Assembly (NCBI GenBank): GCA_024760905.1 | Contig: CM045735.1 | Span: forward strand, 8,759,161-8,823,160 | DNA: 64,000 nucleotides | Origin: Plotosus lineatus | Lineage: Eukaryota > Chordata > Actinopteri > Siluriformes > Plotosidae | Direction: 5' to 3' | Shown here: positions 23,691 through 35,246 of the stretch, one piece after another | How positions within the stretch are numbered: position 1 is the stretch's first letter | How the letters are laid out: each line of letters opens with the position of its first letter | Position numbers and translations under genes: made by a program | Notes under the pieces: model-generated | The model's input: the letters and a program-made list of their open reading frames with translations, nothing else | Database searches by the model: none | Told to the model about the DNA's origin: nothing

Positions 23691-23886
23691 CTTATCTGAG
23701 GTTTGGGGGCAGAATTCACAATCCGTTGAGAGTGGAGCTTGAACCCCCAACCTTAAGATCAGTTACCACTAGGCCACTGCTGCTGTTAAATTAAAGGTTA
23801 TTGTCATATTTTGTAAAATAAAATTCAGGTGACATTTTTCCACATGCAGTAAAAAAAGGGTTGCAGTTGGCAGGTAATGCACATAA

Positions 23887-24715
23887 TAAGTATCCGGTGT
23901 GATGTGTGATAGGAGGGTATCGGCAAGAATGAAAGGAAACGTGTACAAGACGGTGATGAGGCCAGCGATGTTGTATGGTTTAGAAACAGTGGCGCTGAAG
24001 AAAAGACAGAAGGCAGAGCTGGAGGTAGCAGAGATTAAAATGTTGAGGTTCTCTTTGGGAGTAATGAGGATGGATAGGATCAGGAAGGAGTACATCAGAG
24101 GAACAGCACATGTAAGAGGTTTTGGAGACAAAGTCAGAGAGGCTAGATTGAGATGGTTTGGACATGTACAGAGGAGTGATAGTGAATATATTGGTAGTAA
24201 GATGCTGAGGTTGGAACTGCCAGGCAGAAGGTCTAGAGCAGGGGTCACCAACCTTTTTGAAACTGAGAGCTACTTCTTGGCTACCAATTAATGTGAAGGG
24301 CTACCAGGTCAATACACACCTCTGAAATTACAATTTTGGCTCAAATTATCTTTAATTGTGTTACTAATAATAATTAATGATATTCGTCTATGTGAAGATT
24401 TTGATTTGATTTAAAAATACAGTATATTCAGAACAATTAGATGCAGTTCAATGGAGAGTGGCACTATGGCGCTGTGGGCCTGTCCTAACAGGTCCGCGGG
24501 CAACTTATATTGTCCTTGCGGGCTACCTGGTGCCCACGGGCACCACGTTGGTGATCCCTGGTCTAGAGGAAGACCAAAGAGAAGATTTATGGATGTGGTG
24601 AAGGAGGACATGAAAGTAATTGGAGTAAGAGTAGAAGATACAGAGGATAGGGTGAGATGGAGGCAGATGATTCGCTGTGGCGACCCCCGAAGTGAACAGC
24701 CGAAAGGAAAAGAAG
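23887..24715 (+). mobile_element. RTE-like LINE 3' fragment split by a hAT element
   Basis: Non-LTR retrotransposon 3' part. 23887-24230 and 24569-24715 match 55162-55500 and 55507-55660 of the long copy. The encoded strings ARMKGNVYKTVMRPAMLYG, KMLRFSLGVMRMDRIRKEY and REARLRWFGHVQRSDSEYIG are the post-RT region. Here the residue after KE is Tyr (TAC), where the long copy has a TAG stop. Ends with the shared CGACCCCCGAAGTGAACAGC 3' terminus and AAGAAGAAG. Confidence 0.9.
24239..24560. mobile_element. Non-autonomous hAT element, 322 bases, TSD GTCTAGAG
   Basis: Ends CAGGGGTCACCAACC and GTTGGTGATCCCTG are inverted. The 8-base target duplication GTCTAGAG is exact at 24231-24238 and 24561-24568. 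The uninterrupted sequence is seen in the sister LINE at 55500-55510 (CTCGAGGAAGACC). No transposase inside. Confidence 0.93.
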
Positions 24716-24749
24716 AAGAACCACCTGTGAGAAGGGTCATAGGGGTCGG

Positions 24750-27395
24750 GTGAAATGTGAGTTGGGTGGCAGCTGAAGGCATGGGTTCTGTCGGACCGAT
24801 CCTCGGTTATTGACTCTTACTCTTGGGACATGGAATGTCACCTCTCTGGTGGGGAAGGAACCTGAGCTGGTGCGTGAGGTGGAGAGATACTGACTAGATA
24901 TAGTCGGGCTCACCTCAACGCATAGCTTGGGCTGTGGAACCACCCATCTCGAGAGGCTGGACCTTATTCCATTCTGTAGTTGCTCATGGGGAGAGGCGGC
25001 AAGCCGGTGTAGGCATCCTTGTTGCCCCCCCATCTCGGTGCCCAAATGTTGGGATTCTCCCCGGTCGATGAAAGGGTAACTTCCCTCCGCCTTCGGGTGG
25101 GGGGACGGGTCCTGACTGTTATTTGTGCTTATGCACCAAATGACAGTTCAGAGTACTCACCCTTCTTGGAGTCTTTAGGAGGTGTGTTGGAGAACACTCC
25201 CCAGGGAGACTCACTCGTTGTCTTGGGAGACTTCAGAGCCCATGTGGGCAACGATAGTGTGACCTGGAAGGGTATGATCGGTAGATACGGTCTCTTCAGT
25301 CTAAACCCAAATAGTGTGTCATTGTTGGACTTCTGTGCTCCTCACAGTTTGTCTATCACGAACACCATGTTCAAACACAAGGGTGCCCAAAAGTGCACTT
25401 GGCACCAGGACACCCTAGGTAGCAGTTTGATGATCGACTCTGTAGTCGTGCCACCGGATTTGTGGCCATATGTTCTGGACACTCGGGTGAAGAGGGGAGC
25501 TGAGCTTTCAACCGATCACCACCTGATAGTGAGCTGACTTCGACGGCGGGGGAGGCTGCCTTCCAGATCTGGCAGGCTCAAACGTGCAATTAGGGTCTGC
25601 TAGGAATGTTTGGCGGAGTCTCCTATCAGAGAGGCCTTTAACTACCACCTCCGGCAGAGCTACAACCACGTCCCGGAGGAGGCGGGTGACATGGAATCCG
25701 AATGGGCTATATTTCGTGCCTCCACTGCTGAGGCGGCAGCCCATAGCTGTGGCTGGAAGGTCGTTGGTGCTTGTCGTGGTGGTAATCCCCGTACCCGGTG
25801 GTGGATACCTGTGGTGATGGGGGCTGTCCAGCTGAAAATGGAGGCCAATCGGGTCTTACTGGCCTGTGGGACTCCCAAGGCCGCAAACAGGTACCAGCAG
25901 GCCAAACATGTTGCAGCCTAAGCTATCGCAGATGCAAAATCTCTGCCATGGGAAGAGTTCGGTGAGGGCCTGGAGAGTGGTTATCAGTTGGCCTTAAAAA
26001 GATTCTGGACCACCATCCGACGCTTCAGAAGGGGGAAGCAGTTCTCCACAAACACTGTTCACAGTGGAGGTGGGGAGCTGCTCATCTCAACTGGGGATAT
26101 CATTGGGAGATGGAAGGAATACTTTGAGGACCTCCTCAATCCAACCAACAAGCCCTCCGTGGAGGAGGAAGACCCTGGGGGTTTGGGCGGGGATCTGCCC
26201 TGAAGTGGCGGAAACTGAGGTAGTCAAAAAGCTCCTTGGTGGTCGGGCTCTGCCCTGATGAGATCCTCCCTGAATATCTCAGGACTCTGGATGCTGTAGT
26301 ACTGTCTTGGTTGACACATCTCTGCAACATCGCGTGGTCATTGGGTGGTGTCCTCTGGATTGGCAAACCGGGGTGGTAGACCCCTTTTTAAAAAGGGGGA
26401 CCAGAGGGTGTGTTCCAATTATCAGGGAATCACACTCCTCAGCCTACCCGGGAAAGTCTATGCAGGGGTGCTGGAGAGAAAGATCTGACCGACTGTCGAA
26501 CCTCGGAGTCAGGAGAAACAATGTGGTTTTCTTCCTGGCTGTAGCACTCTTGACCAACTCTATACACTCCACAGGATCTTGGAGGGGGTGATGGGAGTTT
26601 GCCCAATCTGTCCACATGCGCTTTGTGGATTTGGAGAATGCTTTCAACCGTCTCCCTCGGGCTATCTTGTGGGGCATGCTCCGGGAGTATGACGTTTCTG
26701 ACCATTGCTACAGGCAAGTCGATTGCTGTATCACTGGAGGCAGAGTTTGGTCCATATTGGTAACAATAGCTCCAATTCGTTTCCGGTGAGGGTTGGAGTC
26801 CACCAAGACTGTCCTTTGTCACCGATTCTGTTAATAATTTTTATGGACAGAATTTCTAGGCGCAGCCAAGGCATTGAGGGGTTCTGGTTTGGTTTGGTGG
26901 CCATTGGATCTCATCTCTGCTTTTTGCGGATGATGTTGTCCTTTTGGCTTCATCAGGCCGGGACTTCCAGCTCTCATTGGAGCAATTCGCAGTCGAGTGC
27001 GAGGCGGCTGGGATGAAAATCAGCACCTCCAAGTCCGAGGCCATGGCTCTCAGTCGGACAAGGGTGGAATGCACCCTCCGGGTTGGGAATGAGGTCCTGC
27101 CCCAAGTGGAGGAGTTTAAGTAACTTGGGGTCTTGTTCACAAGTGAGGGAAAGATGGAGCAGAAGATCGGCAGACAGATCGCTGCAGCCTCTGCTGTTAA
27201 ACGGAGCCTGTACCAGTCCATCGTAGTGAAGAAGGAGCTGAGCCGCAAGGCAAAGCACTCAATTTACCAGTGGATCTATGTTCCAACCGCACTGACAGGG
27301 GCCAGATGAGGTGGCTCGGGTATCTGGTTAGAATGCCTCCCGAACACCTCCCTGGTGTGGTGTTTCAGGCATGTCCAAACCGAGAAGAGATTCAA
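24750..27395 (+). pseudogene. Decayed non-LTR retrotransposon (second LINE family)
   Basis: Endonuclease region about 24820-25540: TWNVTSLVGKE..., then VTSLRLRVGGRVLTVICAYA and SLVVLGDFRAHVGNDSVTW, ending ELSTDHHLIVS; the GDF and TDHHLI parts are the APE-type endonuclease motifs. The linker has WKEYFEDLLNPTNKPSVEEE (26112 on). RT remnants: RFVDLENAF (26620), SFPVRVGVHQDCPLSPILL (26778), the FADD region around 26917-26940 is disrupted, KISTSKSEAMALSRT (27017), VEEFK-LGVLF (27108) and MRWLGYLVRMPPEHLPG (27306). Many frameshifts and stops. It breaks off at about 27395 directly into a type 2 SINE. Clade not certain; RTE-like by layout and motif text. Confidence 0.85.
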
Positions 27396-28200
27396 TTCCC
27401 AGCTCTGGTGTTTCTGTGTGGAGTTTGCATGTTCTCCATTGTTTGCTTGGGTTTCCTCCCATAGTCCAAAAACATGCACAGCTGGTTAATTGACTGTTCC
27501 GAATCACCAATAGATGTGCTTGAATGGTTGTGTAGGTGTTGGCCCTGCAATGGCCTGGTGAGTTGTCCAGGGTGTACTCTGTTCTTGCCCAGAGTCAGCT
27601 GAGATAGGCACCAGCCTCCCTGCAACTTAAATTAGGATGAACTGTAAATACCGTATGTATATTTTGAAATCATACACCTTCAGTTTAATAACACTTGATC
27701 TTGAGCGTTTCCTTTTTCTACAAATCAGTGGTAGACTGCCAAGTTATCACACTTGTGCAGGATTGTTCCACTGGTCACATGGTCCCGTTATTGAGCTAGG
27801 ATTTTAATTCACATTTTAATTCAGCTAAACTGATAATGGAAAATAAAACACTAGGTGTGTTTGTGAAGACCTTACTCAGGTTTAATGTAGGAGAAGGCAT
27901 AGTGGAGTAGTGGTTAGAACATCAGCCTCACAGCAGGAAGGCCCTGGGTTTGAGTCCAGGGCTTGGCTGTTTCTGTGCAGAGTTTGCATATTCTCCCTGT
28001 GCTTTTGAGCTTTCCTCCAGTTTCCTCCTGCAGTCCCAAGATATTCACATTAGGGTAATAGGCTATCAAAATTGCTTCTAGGTGTGTGTGCTTGCCCTGA
28101 GATGGTCCGGCGAGCAAGGTGTAACTTGCTTTCGCCCAGTGTTGGCTGAGATAGGCTCCAGCCTCCCTGGTGACCTTAGTCGGATTGAGTGAGGAAGTGA
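27384..28200 (+). repeat. Two type 2 SINEs in tandem orientation
   Basis: First copy 27384-27650 lacks its head and starts AATTCCCAGCTCTGGTGTTT; second copy 27890-28200 is nearly complete (AGTGGAGTAGTGGTTAGAAC, GGGTTTGAGTCCAGG, TGGCTGAGATAGGCTCCAGC). Both lie upstream of the rbm14 promoter. Confidence 0.8.
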
Positions 28201-28369
28201 TTTCGGACTAGGAGCGTGTTTACTGTATGTATAATACTAATAGTCACAAAGCCAGCACTACTAGCACAACTATTTAAAAACATAAACGTATTTATAATTC
28301 CCAATGAAATTTGGGGACTTCACTAGGATCGAATAACTTTGTGGAATTGATTAAACATTTTTTTACGCG

Positions 28370-28478
28370 CCGCCATGTCAGTCAGGGGCCGGGCCATTTC
28401 CTGTTGTTATTTGTGTCAACACGGACGAGCAACATCCACTACCGGAAACCGGACATGAAACATTCCATGCAGATATAG
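28370..28478 (+). promoter_or_regulatory. rbm14: rbm14 promoter region and likely 5' UTR exon
   Basis: After an AT-rich stretch the sequence becomes GC/CpG-richer (ACGCGCCGCCATGTCAG), with two tandem ETS-type cores in CCGGAAACCGGA (28441-28453 area). A consensus donor AG|GTAAGA follows at 28478/28479. The next acceptor that fits the coding exon is TTTCTAG at 29632. The start of transcription cannot be read. Confidence 0.55.
28455..28478 (+). other. Short upstream ORF in the rbm14 5' exon
   Basis: ATG AAA CAT TCC ATG CAG ATA TAG: seven codons, with the stop ending on the last base of the proposed exon. It would precede the main ATG at 29653. Confidence 0.4.
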
Positions 28479-29652
28479 GTAAGATGGTGGCTAATAGCTA
28501 GCCTAGTTCTGTATTATCTATTGTGTTTTATTATTTGAGTTTTGCTTTTTTTTTTAATTATATTGACATCTTCAGCGAGTTTTATAACTAGAGTTGCGAC
28601 AGGTGTATGTTTTTGGGTGTTCTCGGCCCTTTTGAGGTAATTTTCCTTCGTAGAAATTGCTAGAAATGCTAGCTAGCTACTGCTAACAAACCATGGCGCG
28701 TCGAGCGGTCGGCCCTTCATTGAAAAAAAAGGAGAGAAAATAAAAGGCTATGTTGTGCTAGCTTTTTAAAAATTATGTGCTTGTTGTTGAATGATATTTC
28801 AACTTTGTGAATATCACTTTAGCAACACGCGTTTTACCGAAACATAAGGACAAAAATAAGCAATGTAGCCGATTAGCTTGTTAACATAAAGCTAATTTGA
28901 AGATTTGTCGTGGCGGGTTTACGCCTATGACGTTAGCATCCAATGCAGACGCGGAATCATCTTCTTCTTATTATTATTTGTCTCGTCATATTGACTTTTA
29001 AGTACAACAGTATATGTAAAGCAACTGGGAAGTTATGTATAAAGGCGGAGTTGTGCCTATATGCTGAAAACTTTAGCCTACAGGTCCGGTATTAATCAGT
29101 GTCTGTACCAAGTACAGAAACAATGTAAGGAAACCCTTTATGTTTAGATTGATGATACAACGTTTGTGAGGTGTTTTAACTAAGGAATAAATTAACCGTG
29201 TAGTTAGATTCTCTTGTATACATAGAATGGTTAGTCTGATGGTTAGTTTTTCAAGTGGAAACACGTGGATGTCCAACGATTTCTGAGATTTGAGCTTTAC
29301 CACCAGTTCCACTATGTTGGGTTTCAACTCTTACAGTGAGGCTATATAACTAACCAGTGGTGATTTCATTTTAATTTTTTTTTGTATTTTACATGTGAAA
29401 TTTCCTGTGATTTTTATTTTTATTTTCTCCATCTCATTTTTGTCCAAAGGATATTAATAATCTGCCCCTCTTGTAGGTTCTGAGTCTCCAAGGATACCAA
29501 AGTGCTCTTAGGTTGTCTTCATTACTGGTTGCACAGCAGAAATGCCAGGCTAATGTACCGCTGATAAGATGTGTTAGATATAAGTTGTGTTGTACAGAAA
29601 AGTAGAAAATGAGCCATCTTCCCCATTTCTAGGTTTTTATTGCTTGGCTGCA

Positions 29653-32228
29653 ATGGACGACAGCAGTGTGGTGAAGCTCTTTGTTGGAAATCTCTCATTG
29701 GAAACAACGCAAGATGACCTAATAGCACTTTTTGCCCCTTATGGAAAGCTGGAGACCATTACTTTACTGAGGCAGTTTGCCTTTGTCCATCTGCAGGGAG
29801 AAGGGGCTGCTGAGGATGCCATCCGTGGCCTGAATGGTATAGAGTTTCGTGGTCGCAGCCTTGTTGTCGAAGAGTCTCGAGGAAGGCCTCAGAACTCTAT
29901 CAAAGTATATGTGGGGAACCTGAGTGCTTTGTGCACAACTGACGAACTGCACGAACTGTTCTCGCGTTTTGGCAACGTCTTGGAGTGTGAAAAAGTGAAA
30001 AGTATGCTGCCTTTGAAAAGTTTTGTTTAATTTTTTTAATTTTTATTTATTTATTTATTTATGTTGTTTTACTCTCACATATGCTCACCTGGTGTGATTA
30101 ACCATTAGCATATGTTTTTTTTAATTAATATTGCATATTTCTATGTTTCTCCTCTGTTCTCTGTTGCAGCCAAACCCAATTCTTCAGTAGGTTATACTTT
30201 TGTACACATGGAGCATCAGGAGAATGCAGAGAATGCCATTGAGGCTCTCCATGGAACCTCTTACATGGGGCGGCCACTTTCGGTGGAACTCTCTAAAGTC
30301 CAGCAAACCAAGCCAGCCACTGTATCTAAGGTGCCATGTGCGCGTTGCGGGACGCAGGGACACTTTGCAGGTGAATGTCCCACCCGACTTCCCTTGGAGC
30401 ATCACCAGAGTCAGGCAGCTGTGCTTGCAGCAGCAGCCGCTGCTGCGGCAGGGCTACCGATTCAAGTTCAACAGAGCGTGCACAACTCTTTCTTTAATAC
30501 CAACACCTCTGATCCAACATATGCAGCCCTTAAGGGTCTAACTGAAGGCAGTGGTTCAGACGGTAAACCTGTAAGTGCTGTAGTTTACGGTGCCCTGGCA
30601 AGTCAAGTGTATGGTGCTGTGGCTAATCAGGTTGTCACCCAGGGCGCAGATGATTCAGGCTATCCGGCTGCAGGAGAAGCACCACCAGCGCCCGCAGCAG
30701 TGAACCCTGCATACGTGACCACGGGCACACCGGAGCCCGACCCGCAAGCTGTATTTGAAGCCGCTCGGCAGCGGTTCATCGAGCAGGGCCAGCAGGTGTT
30801 GGCCGAGCAGCAGGCCATTACTAAATCAGACCGTGATCGGAGCCCAGTGAGACGCTCCGCTCTGCTGCCTGACCCTGTTCCTCAGCCTATCAGTGCAGCG
30901 AGGCCCAAACGCCGTGCTCTGCTTCCCACTCCACCCGGAGGACCTGAACTGCCTGCTATTAAAGAGGGAGACCCTATCGCGAGGTACAAGCATATAGTAA
31001 TGATAGTCTTTGCCTGGAAAGTGTGAGAATGGGGTTATTTATCGATTTAGAAGGTAAAGTTATTAACTTCAAGGTGCGCAACAAATGTTGCACGTTTTGG
31101 AATAACAACCATATTACACACATCCTCTATTTTAATAAGCTCAGAAAGGTAATATGACATTGGGCTGATAAACTTCACAGCAATTCAAGGTTTCTTAATT
31201 TCTCATGACACATGGGCGGTAAGTCTGTAATTGATTCAGTGTTGAATATTCTTGTTTTCAGCTTCTTATGGAAACGTTCTATGTGATCCACAAAGATTTG
31301 AGTGAAGATCATTATTAGAATGAAGACACCAAGGGGAGAGGGGGGGGGGGGGGGGGAGTGAGAGCAAACATTTAGGAGTACAGTGGTACCTCACCGTACT
31401 ACGATAGTCCCAGCAAACGAAAAATCCAGGTTACAAAAAACATTTTCCAGTTACTGTTGTTTCATGAGTTGAGTCATTGCAACTTCATTTTTTGACTCAA
31501 GCTTTTAACGTTCCATAAACATTTGTAAGATTATAATTCAAGAGGACATGGTCAACACACACGTGTGATTTCCGGTGCGAGTGAAAAGCGGTCTCGAGGC
31601 ATGCGGTTGAGTGATATCGCAAAGGAATATGGCCAAACCCTTCTACCATCGGTACGATATTGTAGCAGGAGGTCTTAAAAGGTATATTTTATCATTTTTA
31701 AAGGGTTTAGTGCAGGGGTGCTCAATCCTGCTCCTGGAGATCTACCTCCCAGAAGACATTCACTCCAACCCTAATCACGCCCACCTAACCATCCAATCAT
31801 CTCATCAAGACCTGACTGGATCTTACATGTCACATGGGCCACATTAGGGTTGGAGATAAAGTCATCTGGAAGGTAGATCTCCAGGAGCAGGATTGAGCAC
31901 CCCTGGTTTAGTGGGTAGTATTGGGAGCCTTGGAATGAATCACACGTTTTACATGTAAAATGCAGTTCAATTTACGAAAAATCCGGGTTAAGAAAAAGGC
32001 TCTAGAATGGATTAATTTTGTAAGGTGAGGTACCTCTGTATCAACAATCTCACAGTCGTACAAGCAAGCAAAAAAGGAGCACAGTGAAGAACTGTGGAAG
32101 ACCATGCAAGACAAACTGAATGACTGTAGAATTCTTGCTTCTTGCATTGCTTAAGAAAAACCCATTTACAACATCCAGTCAAATCAAGAGCATTCTCAAA
32201 GATCAGATTTTGGCAGTCGGCCCATCCT

Positions 32229-32292
<64 letters not shown>

Positions 32293-35246
32293 TATATATA
32301 TACACACATAGGGATCCCACAGTTAATTGGGACTGAGATACCCCCCCTTGCGATCACAGAATTTCGTGAAGTAGGATCATCCCGCCAACCCCTCCCCCAG
32401 CTGATGTGTATATATCAATCAATACATTTTCAATGCTATAAATGCTTATAATAACAATTAAACATTAAAAAATAATGCATAAGATGCAAATAACATATAA
32501 ATACACACACATACAGTTGAATACACACTCAGATGCGCACCTCACAAAAATGTAAGTAGTTTTGATGGGGGGGGGGGGGGTTGTTGTGTGTGGTGTTTTT
32601 TGCATAATTGGTCTGGCTGATTGGGTTTTTACACTGGATGCCCTTCTTGACACAACCCCTTAGCAAGGGACAGAAACACGCTGACGGCTATGCAGCTACT
32701 CTTGTCGAAAGTCAGCAATGGTTCTTTTACATGAACCTCCCAGCATAAACAGTGAGAGACATGGCCGGCCTTTGATAACCCAGTTAGCTGGGTGACAAAC
32801 TTGTGGAGAGTGGAAATCGAACCCCCAACCTTAGGATCAGCGCTTCAGCTCCCTTTTACCACCACTGACACACACACGTGCGCGTGCAGTTTTTTGGCAG
32901 GTGACACAGATTATCTTGTACCAGAATGATAGGAAGAGAGCATGGAAAATGAAAGGATGATCCAAAATGATTTGTAAAACTAAGTGGAAGTGAGTGACCA
33001 CTGAGGAACATTCACAATGTTGCCATAAGAACCAAAAGTCGGTCAAATCGATTGAATATAACTTTTCACTGACTCAAGAAAAAGCGGAAGGTAGCATGAC
33101 CTAGACAGGAAACATCTGAATTCAGTTGCAGCAAACGATCTAAAGGAAGGAAACTCGGTGCTCTCAAGTCCGAGTTCGAGACATCAGGTGATCATTTACT
33201 ACAAAGTATTTGCTCCAAAGAAGTAGAATGCTGATGCTTATATAAGTTATGCCAGTATTTTTGACCCTGTGAAAATGCAGAATGTGGTGGTGACTGTAAT
33301 TCTAAAACGGTTAATTTAATATTTTTTTTGTTTAACTTCTTAAATATGTAAGTACATATCACATTTTGATGTCTTCATTTTAGATCCAACATGCTGGTGT
33401 GCAGGGGCCAAAAATACAAAGTTGTTCAAATATTAACGTATCTGTGTGTGTTAGTGTATTTAAATTCTGCTTTTAAACAAAAGTTAATGTGATTTGAGAT
33501 TTCTATTTGACGACCACAGAATTAGGATGTCTGCAATAAAAGAAAACCGATGCTTAATAAAGCCTGGCCAGTGTGTTCTGGCTTGTGGCGTTTTCCACAA
33601 AGCTAATCCATGAGCATGAGGTGCAGGTTATGTTAAGCCAGGTGTAAGAAATTCAAGTAAATTCGTCTTCACGGTTTTCAAAAGCACTCGTGTGTCGATT
33701 GTAGATCGATTAGAATTGAAAGGGTGGCGCGCACCTTACTTTACACAATGGAACCCACACCATGTGAAATATGGTGCACATCACTAGGGGTGTCATTGAA
33801 AACCTATTAGTGGTATCGGTGTATTGATAAAAAAAAAATTCGGATGTATCGATACATTATAGAATATTTCTGTACTGTTCCATAAATGCATTAAATAGAA
33901 CAGACTAATATATTAAAGTAGTTTGGATAATGCATTGAATATTTTATAATAGTGACCAATTACTAAAGCCAAATCTGAAATAAAAGGCAGGAAATAGTTT
34001 TCCACCGACAAGATTTTAATAAACACCATTTTGTAATTAACAAATCTATAAACACTGGTTTACTTGTTAATTTCAAGCAAGTTGTTTCTATTCTACAAAT
34101 ACTTGTCAGTTGAAAAGTTTAAGAGAGATGAATTTTTACAATTCATAATTATGATGCAAGAAGATGCACATATCTGCATTATCCGGTGATAAGTGTCTCT
34201 TGTTCAAAATATTCCGTGCTGTTGAGAGCACGTGCTCTGACGGCACACTAGAAGCAGGAACGTACCATTTGCCATGCAGAGAGGCGGGACGAGGGGTGTT
34301 ATTGAAAATGCATTTACTACAGACGCTGTCATGAACACAGGAAGCGTGGACTAACACTCGGCATTACGCTAAGCTGGTTTTCGACTGAAACTATATAACG
34401 TGTTTTCATACATTATTTTATTTATTAAAAGGTACCGCTTGCCCTAGTGTTGTTTAAATTAAAACAGCTTTGTATGAAATTTAATAAGATTTATTTTGTA
34501 TAACGTTGGAAGTATCGATATCCCTTTTACAGGAATTGATTATAGATCGACATAATTATATCGGTGATATTCCGAGTGTCAATGACATCCCTACATATCA
34601 CCCTTTTATTTGAACACAGTGGTCTGCACGAATCGTGTGTCATCCCCAGAACATTTGGACCTGGGGACATGCTGGTCAGTCTTTATTTCCTGTAATGACT
34701 ATTATTTGAATCAGCTTTGCGAAGTTTATGTACTACTGCAACTCAACTCTGCAGTTAAATGGAGATTCAGAAAAAGCAAACCAGTGTGGTGATGCCGTAT
34801 GGTTTGTAGCTTTGTCCTGCCATTTGTGTGGAAGGAATGGAGGAATTACTGCAATAATTTTATATTATATATGGTTCAAAAAGTTAATCAATTGATGATA
34901 ATCAAGTGATAAATAAATGCACACCAAGTAACTTTTATTTATTTATTTTTTTCAAACTAGATGCTATGCAGAGTATGTTCAGCAGTACCAACAATACCAG
35001 CAGTACCAGCAGTACCAACAGTATCAGCAGTACCAGTACTACTATCCTCCACCACCACCACCTCCACCGCCTCAGATGCCCACCATGCCCATGCCACCTT
35101 CTGGGCCAACAGATGCCAATCACATGGCAGCCCCTGGAACCGGCGCATCTCCAAGAGCGTATGAGCCACCTCCACCACACAAGGATCCCCACCTCCGCAG
35201 TCCTGACTACTCCTACCAACACATGCCAGAGCCCACATACCGATAG
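29653..35246 (+). CDS. rbm14: rbm14-like, RNA-binding protein 14 (3 coding exons)
   Basis: Nuclear RNA-binding coactivator and splicing modulator of the RBM14/RBM4 group, a paraspeckle component in mammals. Exons 29653-30001, 30170-30983, 34961-35246; 1449 bases, 482 residues, phases closed. RRM1 about residues 7-75 (KLFVGNLS and QFAFVHLQ), RRM2 about 82-155 (KVYVGNLSA and GYTFVHME), then a CCHC zinc knuckle (CARCGTQGHFAGEC, about 172-185). Next are an Ala-rich stretch, repeated YGALASQVYGAVANQV, an Arg-Ser patch (SDRDRSPVRRS), and a Gln-Tyr/Pro tail. Mammalian RBM14 lacks the knuckle but fish RBM14 copies have it, and the Ala/Tyr middle and YGA repeats fit RBM14 better than RBM4. The ATG at 29653 is the first in the exon that leads into RRM1; an in-frame ATG at 29587 is intronic. 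Confidence 0.9.
31381..32038. mobile_element. TA-flanked miniature transposon, host to a hAT insertion
   Basis: CAGTGGTACCTCACC at the left and GGTGAGGTACCTCTG at the right, TA on both sides. Same family as 10510-11255. Interrupted at 31713-31905. Lies in the long rbm14 intron. Confidence 0.85.
31713..31905. mobile_element. Non-autonomous hAT element, 193 bases, TSD GTTTAGTG
   Basis: Ends CAGGGGTGCTCAATCCTGCT and the inverted AGCAGGATTGAGCACCCCTG are exact, and the inverted pairing continues through CCTGGAGATCTACC, more than 30 bases. The 8-base duplication GTTTAGTG is at 31705-31712 and 31906-31913. The two inner arms meet near AATCATCTCATCAAGACC. Confidence 0.94.
32210..32870. repeat. (TA)n, repeat end and type 1 SINE (-)
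   Basis: (TA)n 32233-32304; a dispersed repeat end (GGGATCCCACAGTTAATTGG) 32310-32400; then a minus-strand type 1 SINE 32630-32870 with GGATGCCCTTCTTGACACAA (tail B part) and the head with GAACCCCCAACCTTAGGATC. All inside the rbm14 intron. Confidence 0.7.
33785..34593. mobile_element. hAT-like element, 809 bases, TSD CACATCAC/CATATCAC
   Basis: Ends TAGGGGTGTCATTGA and TCAATGACATCCCTA are inverted. The 8-base flanks CACATCAC (33777-33784) and CATATCAC (34594-34601) differ at one base. Inside, ATCGATA/TATCGGTG strings recur near both ends. No transposase frame. It sits 370 bases before the last rbm14 exon. Confidence 0.75.
34961..35246 (+). CDS. rbm14: rbm14 last exon: QQY repeat and polyproline tail
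   Basis: The exon completes Arg (AG|A), then encodes CYAEYVQQYQQYQQYQ with six or more QQY units (34975-35040), a run of eight prolines after YYYP, and ends PDYSYQHMPEPTYR, TAG. The acceptor CAAACTAG is at 34960. The QQY units are CAGTAC/CAATAC repeats at DNA level. Aromatic, Gln-rich tails like this drive phase separation in related paraspeckle proteins; here that is inference. Confidence 0.9.

Larger units (their letters stand above)
22100..28370. other. Intergenic rin1-rbm14 region, repeat-filled
   Basis: Holds a compound (CTA)(TAA)(TGA)n microsatellite (22409-22517), (TA)n 22803-22853, poly(T) 22877-22899, SINEs at 23122-23450 (+), 23510-23690 (-), 27384-27650 (+), 27890-28200 (+), a LINE fragment split by a hAT element (23887-24715) and a long decayed LINE (24750-27395). 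No host exon found. Confidence 0.6.

Noticed and set aside
23769..24251. 160-residue minus-strand frame
   Set aside because: Antisense of the LINE 3' region; the plus strand carries the recognisable protein.
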